A DNA stretch of 64,000 nucleotides, taken from positions 744,001-808,000 of the forward strand of contig JBBMOL010000149.1 of the NCBI GenBank assembly GCA_037954665.1. Direction: 5' to 3'. Of this stretch, positions 1 to 9,240 are shown piece by piece. Source of the DNA: Laguncularia racemosa. Its lineage: Eukaryota > Streptophyta > Magnoliopsida > Myrtales > Combretaceae. The translations under genes and the position numbers were made by a program. Below the pieces are notes generated by a model. That model worked only from the letters and a program-made list of their open reading frames with translations. It was not told where the DNA came from and did not search any database. Numbering within the stretch: the stretch's first letter is position 1; each line of letters opens with the position of its first letter.

Positions 1-1032
1 TAGGAGGCTCCATTGTTTGGAGTCTACGGTGGTGATGGCATTCTCAATCCTGCACCCTGCAGCCACTACCTCTACAAAACTGGATGAGGTTTGGCCTACC
101 AGGTGTGAAAAGTAGGTCTTGTCTAGGGTATTGACAAATATGGATGTCAATTCCTTTTCAGATATCGGGGTTGCCACCTTGGCGGCCTGGGCTCTCCAGC
201 GCTGAGCATACTCCTTGAACGGCTCAGCATGTCTCTTCCGAAGACTCCCCAGGTCGATTACGGATGGGGTGACTTCAATATTGAACTTATATTGATCATA
301 AAACGCCTGGGCTAGCTTCTCTCAAGTGTTGATAATGTTGAAGTCTAGGTGGGCATACCAGACTAGTGCAGGGCCTTTGAGGCTGTCTTGGAATGTTTGG
401 AGCATGAGCTGGTCGTATTGAGCATACTTGCTCATTTTCCGGGCATATAGCCTGGTATGCATTTTGGGGCAGCCGGTCCCATCATACTTTTAAACTCTGG
501 GGTCTTAAACTTTTTAGGGTATATCTCTTCCCTGTATGCTGGCAGATTGGTGATTCCGGCCTGTTCAAAACCATCAGGGCCTTCAATGCTTTTCATCTTG
601 TCATGGAGCTGCTGGAAGAGTCGCTTCTCCATCTCCTTCTGCCTCTCTTCCATCTCCTTCTTCAGGTCATCAGAGGTTGGCCCTTGGTTGACCTTTGGCT
701 CATATTCAAAGGCCGGGTTAAGGTGGGAATTGATCTCTTCATATTCCAGAGGCTGTCCCTCTACTGCTTTCCCCTTTCTGGCCCCTGAATACTCTTCCTG
801 GGTTGGCTAAGGTTGCGCAGGAGGCCGATGCTTTCAGTTAAGAGGTGAACCTGGGCAGTTAGTTGTTAGACTGTTTGTTCAAGGACATGATCCTAGAGTC
901 CGAGGTAGCTTCAGCATTGGCGTTGTTGTGGTTGTTGCCACTGTTGGCCATTCTTGTTCTTGAGCGCGTGAGAATTGGACTTCTAGGAGGGTTCGGTTGC
1001 TTGGAAGCTATTTTTGATACCTGGATTCGCAT
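1..1032 (-). pseudogene. gag: gag of element A (5' part, broken)
   Basis: This is the capsid-type gag of a plant Ty3 element, which would package element RNA in cytoplasmic particles. The start is the ATG whose complement is at 1030-1032, giving MRIQVSKIASKQP. Landmarks on the minus strand are a charged MEERQKEMEKRL stretch, the motif KFKTPEFK, then YDGTGCPKMHTRLYARK, QDSLKGPALVWYAHLD and AQAFYDQYKFNIEVTPS, which are typical of the retrotransposon gag core. Defects: a stop about 57 residues after the start, several stops between there and about position 660, a 1-base loss near 488-492 that shifts the frame inside the conserved KTPEFK-YDGTG block, and a TGA near 317-325 before EKLAQAF. The reading continues past position 1. 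Product family is secure; function is lost. Confidence 0.8.
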
Positions 1033-1196
1033 TTTGTTTTTATTTTAGTGTAATGAATGCAAGAATGATATGCATGTGTCACGCGGATGCTAAAAGTAAA
1101 AAGGGTTGACAATTGATTGACAATGTGGTATTGAAAATTCACTTTTATTAATATTGAAAATTCTGGAGTTCAAAATAAAATATTACAAATAAAGAT

Positions 1197-2720
1197 CTAC
1201 TTCCTAGTTCTTTTAGTCTTCCGTTGTGGAGGCTCAGACTTCCCACTGATGACGGCTTCCAATTCCTTGACTTTGGCTTGGCATTTCTCCAATTGTGCTT
1301 CTAGGGCCTTGTTCCTTTGGTCGGATTCCTTGAAACGTCCCTTCCAGATGTCTTTCTTATGATCTGCAGCTTCAAAGTATACCTCCATTCGGGCCTTGAC
1401 TGTTCTAGGTATACTTCTGTCTCTGGATTGATCTTGTCTGGTCTTGGTTGGGTGACGTCTGGAAACCGATATGCTCTTTCCCCTGTCTGGTATAACTGGC
1501 GGATTACAAACTCTCTGGTGGCTCGGTGTTTTCCCACTTCGCCATCTAACTCCCCGAGGTCCACATTCGGGCTATCAATTCTAGCTTCCCAAAGTGCTTT
1601 GACCTCTGCCAGCTTAGCAAACTTCTCGGCTACCAACAGGTTCGGATCTTGGTATTCAAAGGTGACTGCTTCCAGCGAGGGCCGATAAACTATATCTTGG
1701 ATGGTACCAAACTGGCGGACGACTGAGTTAGGGTGATATCCAACACATCCGCTAATTCCGATTAAAGGCACTGCTTGGAAATTTCTGCAGGTCAAGATGA
1801 TTTTGTTACAGCAACTCACTTGGCTGTCCATAGAATATCTTCGCACTGAAGCTCCTAAGCAGCTCCACCCAACTGTGGCTAGTAAGGTCGTCGGGTAGCT
1901 TCACCTTTTCTATACATGAATCTACAAGATCCACCTACTGGGCTAAGGTTTTTCGGACCATGTTTAGCCCGAAACACTTAAGGTGGCTTACAAACCAGAT
2001 CAGCAGAAGGTTGAGGCTTGAGCGGAGAATCCCATGGCCTTTCTTCTTGAGGAAATTTAAGTTCCGGATCTGTTTAGCCAGTAGAGCTGGGATGTAAGAT
2101 CTTCCCTCCAGAAATTAGGTCACCAGCTCTGCGACCCGATAGTGAATATAGAAGGTCCTAGTGGGGAACAGTATGGTGACGAAGGCTGTTAAGATGAAAG
2201 CGTTCACCCTTCTCTGTCTGTAAGTTTTGGGGTCCCCACATAGTATGTCCTTCCTATCCCCGTTGTCCTCTAGGGCGATGAACCAGGCTTCCAAATCATC
2301 CATTCGGATGCAATATCCATTGCAGTCTGCTAGGGCTTTGTTGACTGCTGTCTTACGGATGCCTAATAATCTGCTGAAGGTACCGGCTGGCCCGGCCTCA
2401 AGGTCTGGCATATAGATTTGATCGGTTAGTGCTGGAGCCTGTAGCAACTGGGTGTACTCTTCCAGGGTAGGGGTGATCTCATGCGGCCCGATAAAGAAAG
2501 CAGCGGACTCGATTTCCTATAATTGGAGCATGGCCCAAACTAAAGGCAAATTCACCTCTATCTTTGTCAGTGAGAGGACGGGGCCGATCTTTTGCTGGAT
2601 GAAAGCCTGCTCCTCTGGGTTGTACAAGGTAAACCAATGGTCCAGTACCAATTTTGGGTCCAAAGGTTTGTACACCCGAATTTCTTTGCAGAGGAGACGG
2701 TCGATTGCGGTGCTAACCAT
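1197..2720 (-). pseudogene. Extra ORF1 of element A, DUF7745-like plant protein, broken
   Basis: This minus-strand reading lies between the leader and gag. It starts MVSTAIDRLLCKEIRV at 2720 and continues with GPHEITPTLEEYTQLL, a block LGIRKTAVNKALADCNGY, FILTAFVTILFP, and a charged helical C-terminus (about 1390 to 1200) predicted as coiled coil with KALEAQLEKCQAKVKELE. The TPTLEEY motif and the overall order resemble the plant-specific proteins annotated DUF7745, which are common beside Ty3 elements; this assignment is from memory of the family, not a search. Stops occur near 2517 and 2115 and frameshifts near 1850 and 1385. No enzymatic residues are recognisable. Ogre-type elements are known to carry an ORF of unknown function upstream of gag, and the position here fits that. 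Confidence 0.6.
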
Positions 2721-3191
2721 CTATTTTACAATAAGAAATCGCCTAATTACAAACAAGACTATGAAAGCATTACAGGGAAATAAATTTGAACTCCATGAAC
2801 AAAACAACAAACCATTACATAGTCATTCAATTGTCAACCCCTTATGATGTCATGTATGCAAGTAGGTTGGTTCTAACTAGTTCCCGAGCTCTATGGCCTC
2901 CCGCATTCTCGAAGAAATGGATCTCAGGCCATACCCGAATTTCTTTGCGGAGGAGACGGTCGATTGCGGTGCTAGCCATCTATTTTACAATAAGAAATCG
3001 CCTAATTACAAACAAGACTATGAAAGCATTACAGGGAAATAAATTCGAACTCCATGAACAAAACAATAAACCATTACATCGTCATTCAATTGTCAACCCC
3101 TTATGATGTCATGTATGCAAGTAGGTTGGTTCTAACTGGTTCCCGAGCTCTATGGCCTCCCGCATTCTCGAAGAAATGGATCTCAGGCCAT
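2674..3191. repeat. 259-bp tandem duplication at the start of ORF1
   Basis: Copy 1 is 2674-2932 and copy 2 is 2933-3191, exactly 259 bp each, with about six base differences. The unit contains the ORF1 start codon, so a second ATG lies at 2977-2979 opening MASTAIDRLLRKEIRV, parallel to the one at 2718-2720. In the outer copy the reading leaves ORF1 after this N-terminus and runs into the duplicated leader. Low divergence means the duplication is younger than most decay in the element, or was present in its parent. Confidence 0.9.
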
Positions 3192-3464
3192 ATCGAAGCA
3201 TAGGGTTGGGTAGCCTAATCGGTCCCGAACGGTGAATCAACTCACTTCGCTCGAAACCTACACAATGGCTCCCCGTCTTAAGTTTCTAGGACGGTCCGGG
3301 TTCGACCGCATCTACTCACACAAACATATGTATGCATGCTGAACCCCCATAGCAAAGAAACTAGAATCTAACTAATTCATGAAAAGTTAGTAACAGAATA
3401 ATAATTGAAGCACATTTAAAGAGAACAATTTGAAGATTCAGGTGGCTTAGCCTACTGGCATGGG

Positions 3465-3482
3465 TCCCCAGCGGAGTCGCCA
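3465..3482 (-). other. Primer-binding site of element A
   Basis: On the minus strand this reads TGGCGACTCCGCTGGGGA and lies three bases inside the LTR end at 3486. It begins TGG, as expected for pairing with the CCA end of a tRNA. I recall this sequence from Ogre/Tat-like elements; which tRNA it pairs with needs a lookup. Confidence 0.8.
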
Positions 3483-4139
3483 TCCTGTCGAGTCTAATTT
3501 TTTTGCATTCCCATTCCTAATCCGATCTAGACTAGACCCTATGCTCATCTAATGTAGATCCTCGACTTGAGTTAGGAATTTCATTTGATTTTTGGAGTCG
3601 CCACTCAACTGTTGTTGGGAAATATTGAATTAAGACTAAAGGAGCGGATTAGTCTTAATTTGGACCATTAGTCGTCGTTGTTTCCTCTTCTCGTTTTTGT
3701 GAAAAGAGGAAAAGGGAAAACCAGAGTTTCTAAGTCCGGAGGCTAACCTATTAAAACCTTTACGGTTACCACCTAATCTCCTGAAATTGTTCTTATTTAG
3801 AAATGTGTTTCATTGTGTTTCTGTTACTTTTTATTATGCTTTTGAATTATTTCAAGAAAATGATTTTTCATTCATTTTTATGGGTTGACCCGAATGGGTG
3901 CCTATGTACCTGTTATTCAGGATCAAATAAGCCGTAGTTCGCTTTTCTGAAAAATTTAAGTGTGTTTGTGAATTTTAATTTTGAAATATCTTTCAATTTA
4001 TGTTTTTATCATTTTTGGGATTTTTTCTAAAACAATCTAAGCCTAAGCTTTAATCTGATTTTTGAAAATGATTTTTAGGGAAACATCAATTTTGGATTTA
4101 TTTTAAGAAAAATGATTTTTCTAAGTTCTAAAACTCATT

Positions 4140-4391
4140 CATTTTTTTTCTTTTTGAATTTTTATTAATTTTTATGATTTTTATGATTTTCTATGATTTT
4201 TTTTTATAATTTTGTAGTTTTTTATGATTTTTATGATTTTTTATGATTTTTTATGGTTTTTATGATTTTTGTGAAAAATTTTATCCTAAGCTATTATCTA
4301 TCCTATTTTGAAATCTAAAATTTTATTAATTATTTTCCTAATATTTTATTATTTTTCTACATTTTTATTATTATTATTATTATTATTATTT
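4140..4391. repeat. Low-complexity AT tract with ATT microsatellite
   Basis: Repeated short TTTTTATGAT-like units fill about 4140-4270. They are followed by AT-rich DNA and a pure TTA/ATT run of about 25 bases near 4366-4390. All lie in the transcribed part of LTR A. Confidence 0.75.
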
Positions 4392-4925
4392 TAATTTTAT
4401 TTTTATTTAATTATTATTTTTCTACATTATTAAATTCTAGAAAAATCTAATTTCTATATTTATATTTATTGAAAATAAATAAATAAATAGCTAAATAAAT
4501 GAAAAATAATAAATAACAAATAATAAATCAATTCGGAATAAATAAATAAACAAAATAAGTAAATTAAATAAAATAAAAAAATCCGAAAAATCCGACTTAC
4601 TTGGATCTGGGTCGGTGCGCGGGTCGGTGCGCGGGTCGGGTCGGTCGGTCGAATCGGGTCGGGTCGGATCGGTTAGACACGGCGGCGGGGGTTGCTCGAT
4701 CACGGCGTTCCGGCGGTCTTTTGCAGCGAGTGATGAGTCGAATCCTAGCTTCTCGAGGGTGCTGAATGCAATGGTGGCGGTGGTTCGCTCCCAGATCATC
4801 TCTTGGTGGTGGTTCTGCTCCGGTCGGTGATCGCGATGTTGGGTTTCCTTCGATACTCTCCGATTTGCTCTCGTTTCTCACTTTCTCTCAATTCTGATTC
4901 GTATCTTTGCTTCCTCCCTTCGATT

Positions 4926-4937
4926 CCTATTTATAGG
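4926..4937 (-). promoter_or_regulatory. TATA box of the LTR A promoter
   Basis: The minus strand reads CCTATAAATAGG, an excellent plant TATA box. Transcription would begin about 30 bases further on (near 4895-4900) and enter a purine-rich GAGAGAAAGTGAGAAAC-type leader. Upstream lie a CACGTG G-box (5226-5231) and a CCAAT box (5211-5215), 270 to 300 bases from the TATA box. This is the likely U3/R boundary of the LTR; start-site position is inferred. Confidence 0.7.
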
Positions 4938-5210
4938 CACTTGAAACTGAGCTGGATAAGCTCGGATTTCCTCCGATCGAAGCTAATCGGATTTTCGTTT
5001 AAAAAAAACCAACTCCGATTTGTGTAAATCCTTTGATTTGTTGCGATTTGATTCCAATTAGATAATGTTTATCTTATTTCTGTTGAAGATCTGTTGGATT
5101 TGTGCAAAAAATCGAATCGAAATGGCCGAAATTCGAATTTTCTCTTCCGCCGGTGATCTTGGGCCCGAGGTAGAAGACGATCACGCGCCCGGCGCGTGCA
5201 TTCCCTCCAG

Positions 5211-5231
5211 CCAATCAGAGGCTGCCACGTG
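5211..5231 (-). promoter_or_regulatory. CCAAT box and G-box in LTR A
   Basis: CCAATCAG at 5211-5218 and CACGTG at 5226-5231 sit close together in the U3 part of the LTR. G-boxes of the form CCACGTGT are bound by plant bZIP and bHLH factors and often respond to light or abscisic acid. Their use in this element is inferred from motif and position only. Confidence 0.45.
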
Positions 5232-5276
5232 TCCTGGATAAGTAAGAAAAACAAAACGCGGAAACTACCTCCCCTG

Positions 5277-5342
5277 CGATTCGAACCTGTGACCGAGCCC
5301 CCCTATGCGCGCCTTAGCCCGCGGTCTGGACCAGTTGGGCTA
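5277..5342 (-). other. tRNA-like A-box/B-box block inside LTR A
   Basis: The minus strand reads TAGCCCAACTGG (5342 to 5331), matching the RNA polymerase III A-box consensus TRGCNNARYNGG, and 43 bases later GGTTCGAATCG (5287 to 5277), matching the B-box GGTTCGANNCC except at the last base. The spacing is that of a real tRNA gene. I cannot fold a full cloverleaf around it, so it is not called a tRNA gene. It may be a captured tRNA or SINE head, or a convergent sequence. Confidence 0.5.
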
Positions 5343-5639
5343 GCCCATTTTCCTGATTTTCTTTTATTCGCAAATTACATATATGCAATGCGATTTTTTT
5401 TATTTTTTTGTATTTTTTCAAATTTCAAAAATTTGTAAAAATTGTTTATTATTTATTATTGCCATTTCTGAAATCATTTTTCAAAATTGATGTGTTTTCC
5501 TATTTATTTTTATTTTTTGAATATTTTTATTATTTTTGCTAAATTAAAGAAAAATTGGAAAAAATTGGAGAAAATCGAAAATTGATTATTATTGATTATT
5601 ATGGATTCCTAGGGCAAAAATGGGGTGTTTACAGTCATC

Positions 5640-6207
5640 ATAAACAATTTCCTACATACGACTAGTAATAGATAAGTAAAAAATACCAAGAAAATAGCAT
5701 GTATAATCATATTCTAGTGTTTGCTTTATCGCCTCACCTTAAACACCAATTTCCCATCACAGTGGCCTTAGCAATGGCAAAAAATGGTCAATCTAAAATC
5801 AAATGTACTTCAATATCATCATCTCTATCCAAGATTATGAAATCAATCGGAAAAATAAATGTGCCTACCTTTACCAACACGTCCTTGAAAATACCCTTAA
5901 GGTACTTAACTTACCTATTAGCTAACTATAGACTTACATGTGTTAGTTTGGGCTCCCTTAATCCTAGCTTCTTGAACATGTTATATGGCATTAAGTTGAT
6001 GCTTGCACTTAAGTCAGCTAAAGCTTTGTCAATCAATAAATTACCAATGAAATAAGGTAAAGTAAAACTCCTTGGTTCCTTTAGTTTCTTTAGTAATTTA
6101 TTTTGTAGGATTGTTGAGCATTCACCACTAAGCATCAATGTTGACAGCTCCTCCAACTTCTTGTTGTTTGACAACAAGTCCTTTAAGAACTTTGCGTATT
6201 TGGGCAT
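5640..6207 (-). pseudogene. Protease (retropepsin-like) region of element B
   Basis: The minus-strand reading starts MPKYAKFLKDLLSNNKKLEE at 6207 and continues with SFTLPYFIGNLLIDKALADL and ASINLMPYNMFKKLGL. After a stop near 5925 it goes on with KGIFKDVLVKVGTFIFPIDF and then the position equivalent to PLILGHPFL of element C. This is the aspartic protease domain that matures gag-pol. In Athila proteins the active-site loop is usually DLGASINLMP; here it reads DLSASINLMP, with the glycine replaced. Several stops follow, and the domain end is cut by insertion of element A. Confidence 0.7.
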
Positions 6208-7811
6208 CTAGGCCAATGCTTTAACAAAAGGTAAGTTAAAGTGTAATTCTTTGAAAAGTTCAATAAATTTACCAAATTTTTCATTTGAATGATCATTTTG
6301 AAGGTGCAATGGGTAGTGTATAGGTGGCTTAAACTAACTCACTTTCTAAGGTTTTTCACTCTCTTTCTTCTTTGCTTTGCTCCTCTTTTCAACCTCTTCC
6401 CCACTTACTCTCTTATTAGCTTGCAATTCTTTTCTAGTTTTGAGGATAACTGCTTTCACTTATTCCTTATGATTTGTTTTCGTGCTCTTAGGTAGCGTTC
6501 CTTACTATCTCTTTGACATCGTTTTTGCAAGTTAACCAACCTGATTTTCTAGGTTATGGATAAAAGCCTCCTAATTTCTCAGAGATGTTTCGATGCTTTA
6601 GAAGCAAGCTTCAAATGCTTGAATAAATTTTGCTAGAAGCTTTTCTAAGCTAGACTTCTTGTCCTAAGGTGGTAAGTACAGAATCTTGGGGGAGGTGGAT
6701 TATTTCTCTACTGACTCTAGTTACCGCATGAGAAATTAGGGTGATTCCTCCACCTATGGTTATATGAGTTGTTGAAAGGATTATTTTAAGGCTTAGAAAG
6801 ATTTCCCATATAATCAACCTACTCTATATATTCTTGGTCCACATATCCTTCTGTAGATATATCTCTAGTTGTCACTTGAGGATGCTATTGTGAGATTGTC
6901 AACTTGTCTATCATCTTACTTAAAGCCTCTACCCTAGCTGCCATTGTTGTGATGGCATCCACTTCATAGATGCTTGTTGCCCTTTGCTTATTGGTAATTA
7001 TTCATCACCATTCCTTCTATTAGAGTCTAGGCTTCTTCAAGAGTCTTACTATTTATTGTACCTCTTGCAGCTGCATCTATTATCTACCCTATTGATAGAT
7101 TGGGACCATTTTAAAATGTTTAGATTTGCATCTCTAACAGGAAGCTATGGTGTAGGCACCTTCTAAGTAGGTCTTTAAAGCGCTACCAAGTGTCGTATTG
7201 AGTCTTAGGCCCTATATGCACACAGGTAGAGATGTCATTCTTGAGTTTGATAGTTTTGGCAGGTGGGAAGTATTTCTCTAAAAACTTCTTTTTTCATTTC
7301 ATTTTAAGAAGTGATTGAACCTTTTGGGAGAGAGTGCAACCATTGCTTTGACCTACCTCTTGGCGAAAAGGGGAATAACCTCAGCTTGATTACATTATCA
7401 CTAGTCCCATTGATTTTAAATGCGTCACAAATCTCTAGAAAATTGAAGATATGGGGATTGGGGATCTTCGCCTTGCAGGCCATCGAATTGCATGAAATGT
7501 TATACCATTTGTATAATATTTAACTTAATCTCAAAATTATTAGGTGCAACAGTTGACCTAGCAATATTAGAGTTAGCTTCGGTAAGTGTGGGCCTTGCAT
7601 AATCATAAATGGTTTTTGACTAATTCTGATTTTGATTTTGATCACCTATATTTTCTAGCTCTTTCTCATCCTTTTCTACCTTAATTCTTAAAGGAGACCC
7701 TTGATTTAACTCCTCCACCATTTGCTTGACACTATTTCTTAGATTCTTGAGGGTTGTTCTTTCAATTTCCTAGTCAAGATTGACGAGTTCAGACATACTA
7801 CTTGTAGTCAT
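6208..7811 (-). pseudogene. gag: gag of element B (decayed)
   Basis: The minus-strand start is the ATG complementary to 7809-7811 (MTTSSMSELVNLD). Recognisable pieces are DYARPTLTEANSNIARS, NNFEIKLNIIQMVQHF and FDGLQGEDP. They align with the better preserved gag of element C, which reads NNFEIKPNIIQMVQQF and FNGLHDEDP. The rest to about 6210 is the gag body, broken by many stops and shifts. It would encode the particle protein of an Athila-type element and is no longer translatable as one chain. Confidence 0.65.
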
Positions 7812-7930
7812 GCACTATAAAAGAAGCCCTTAGAGTTAGAAACAAATTCAACCAACAAGAGAAGGAAAAAAAAAAAAGAAATAGAAAAATTGTTAGATTA
7901 ATAAAATAATGAGTGTTCCTAATATTATAA

Positions 7931-7948
7931 TCCTCGACAATAGTGCCA
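7931..7948 (-). other. Primer-binding site of element B
   Basis: The minus strand reads TGGCACTATTGTCGAGGA. It is a mutated form of the Athila-type site TGGCGCCGTTGCCGGGGA, known to pair with tRNA-Asp. It lies seven bases inside the LTR end at 7956. Confidence 0.7.
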
Positions 7949-7955
7949 AAAGACT

Positions 7956-9240
7956 TGATACCATTGGTTTACCTTAACAAGATTAAGTAAGTGCACTTAT
8001 CAATTTATAGAGTATAGTGGATAATAATTAAGTGATATCCCTTAGAGATTACAATTACTAGTATTAATCTATACCCTATTATCTAACTAACAAACTATAA
8101 TTATGAGATAAATTAAATTATTAAAAGTCAAACTAATAAATTAAATCAATAGGAAAACAAAAGCAGTGATAATTAAATAACTAGAATGCAAAGGACTAGT
8201 ACTTAGACATTGTTTCCCTTTGTATTACCTATGTAATCTTATAAAAATAAGCTAATTCCATCTTTATATTTTAGGATCGTGAGAAATCCTAATTTAAACT
8301 AATAACTCTCTCATGATTATTAATTCCTAACTCTTGGTGATATTATCATTATTTGAATTCTCCTATTAAGTTTGACCATAATCTAAAAGATTTATGTCTT
8401 CCTATATCTAAGAATGCACGTAACTCTTTTTAATTATGCTGATCTAATTACACATGCGATTTCTCAACCTATATGCGTAAATATTAGTTAATTAAATCGA
8501 TACTCTAGAATAGTCATTTCAACTAAAATAAAGCACACATAATTGAATTGTAGAAATAAAGAATGTCATTGAACTCGAATAAAAATAAGGTCACGTAGTA
8601 ATCCTAGGGTTACATAAGTCTAGAAATAAAAAAGAGTTCACGCTATCATCACAATTGAAAGATTAACAATTAAATAAAAAAGAAACTTGATCAAAGAAAA
8701 ACCCTTGCACTCTAGTTTAAAGTCTTGCAATCCTGCTTTTGAAATCTTAGGTTATCTTCCAAAGGATGCTAAAAGTTCCTCTTGTCTTGTCTTCAAAATC
8801 CTTAAATAGTAAAGTAAAATTTTCAAATAAGTAGCATGATCATGGTTGTGAACACAACCATGAAGTAGAATGTGATCCCTTTGACTTTGAAATGCCTCTT
8901 TTAATTGAACTCTGCATGTTCATGGGTAGCATCATGATCGTGATCTTGACCATGAACTTTTCATCTTCATTTATTATTCCTCTGTAAAATCAAAATTAAG
9001 TTCATAGGCGATGATCTTGGGCATGATCTTCTTCCAAGCTTCATAACTTCTTTAATTTATCTCTAAATTGCATAAAACTCAGCCAAATTTCTTCACTTTC
9101 TTCAAATTAACTCTTTTGCCCTTAAAAAAAATAATCAAAAGTTAATTCTATTAAGCATCAAAATTGATCAAAACACCTATTTAATTCATAAAAGCATTAT
9201 GAAAATCACTTAATAAAATATGTACAATTAAGTTCTATCA
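7956..9240 (-). repeat. 5' LTR of element B (1285 bp)
   Basis: Bounded by TGATACC at 7956 and TATCA at 9240, so TG...CA. It aligns in order with the 1292-bp LTR of element C, including the AAGTGCACTTATCAATT-type segment near 7990 and the TACTAGTATTAAT-type segment, but is well diverged. At 8841-8862 it holds a perfect inverted repeat, CATGGTTGTG, two bases, CACAACCATG. The second LTR would lie outside the window. Confidence 0.7.
8841..8862. repeat. Perfect 10-bp inverted repeat in LTR B
   Basis: CATGGTTGTG and its exact complement are separated by two bases, so a hairpin can form on either strand. Nearby CATGATCGTGATCTTGACCATG-like words suggest a small cluster of related palindromes in this part of the LTR. 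Function unknown. Confidence 0.7.

Larger units (their letters stand above)
1..5633 (-). mobile_element. Element A: Ogre/Tat-like Ty3/gypsy retrotransposon, 5' part
   Basis: Read on the minus strand the order is LTR (5633 to 3486), primer-binding site, untranslated leader with a tandem duplication, an extra ORF1, then gag, which runs off the left edge of the window. An ORF placed between the leader and gag, a long LTR of about 2.15 kb that starts TGTAAACACCCC on the minus strand, and the primer site TGGCGACTCCGCTGGGGA are features I associate with the Ogre/Tat branch. ORF1 and gag both carry stops and frameshifts, so this copy is dead. Its right end joins an Athila-like protease (element B) directly, so A inserted into B; the 5 bases after the LTR (gtcat, 5634-5638) are the expected target duplication. 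The polymerase part and the other LTR lie outside the window. The lineage name is an inference from structure. Confidence 0.8.
3486..5633 (-). repeat. 5' LTR of element A (2148 bp)
   Basis: On the minus strand the LTR begins TGTAAACACCCCATTTTTGC at 5633 and ends TCGACA at 3486, giving canonical TG...CA ends, and is followed by the primer-binding site. From its 5' end it holds an AT-rich start, a tRNA-like block with A and B boxes (5277-5342), a G-box and CCAAT box (5211-5231), a TATA box (4926-4937), a GC-rich stretch of repeated GGTCGGTGCGC-type units (about 4610-4680), a long T-rich tract with repeated TTTTTATGAT units (about 4140-4270) and an ATT microsatellite (about 4366-4390). Open frames here such as 4491-4799 are compositional and not genes. 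The partner LTR is outside the window, so the end calls rest on TG/CA, the primer site and the junction with element B. Confidence 0.85.
5634..9240 (-). mobile_element. Element B: Athila-like Ty3/gypsy retrotransposon, interrupted by A
   Basis: On the minus strand the order is LTR (9240 to 7956), primer site, gag, protease, then an abrupt join to LTR A at 5634. The gag and protease match element C of this window along their length, including the initial motif NNFEIKLNIIQMVQ and the protease motif SINLMP. The rest of B should continue beyond the far end of A, outside the window. Many stops show it is old, and it must predate A. Confidence 0.75.

Noticed and set aside
457..810. 117-codon plus-strand frame over gag of element A
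   Set aside because: It is the antisense shadow of the gag region, whose conserved motifs are on the minus strand.
4605..4700. GC- and CG-rich island that could mark a host gene promoter
   Set aside because: It lies inside LTR A downstream of a good TATA box, so it is LTR 5' untranslated sequence.
4491..4881. Overlapping minus-strand frames with Asp/Arg/Pro repeats
   Set aside because: They come from GGTCGGTGCGC-type tandem units within LTR A and overlap in different frames.
5277..5342. A genuine tRNA gene
   Set aside because: A and B boxes fit, but no acceptor stem or full cloverleaf could be built around them by eye; kept only as a tRNA-like block.
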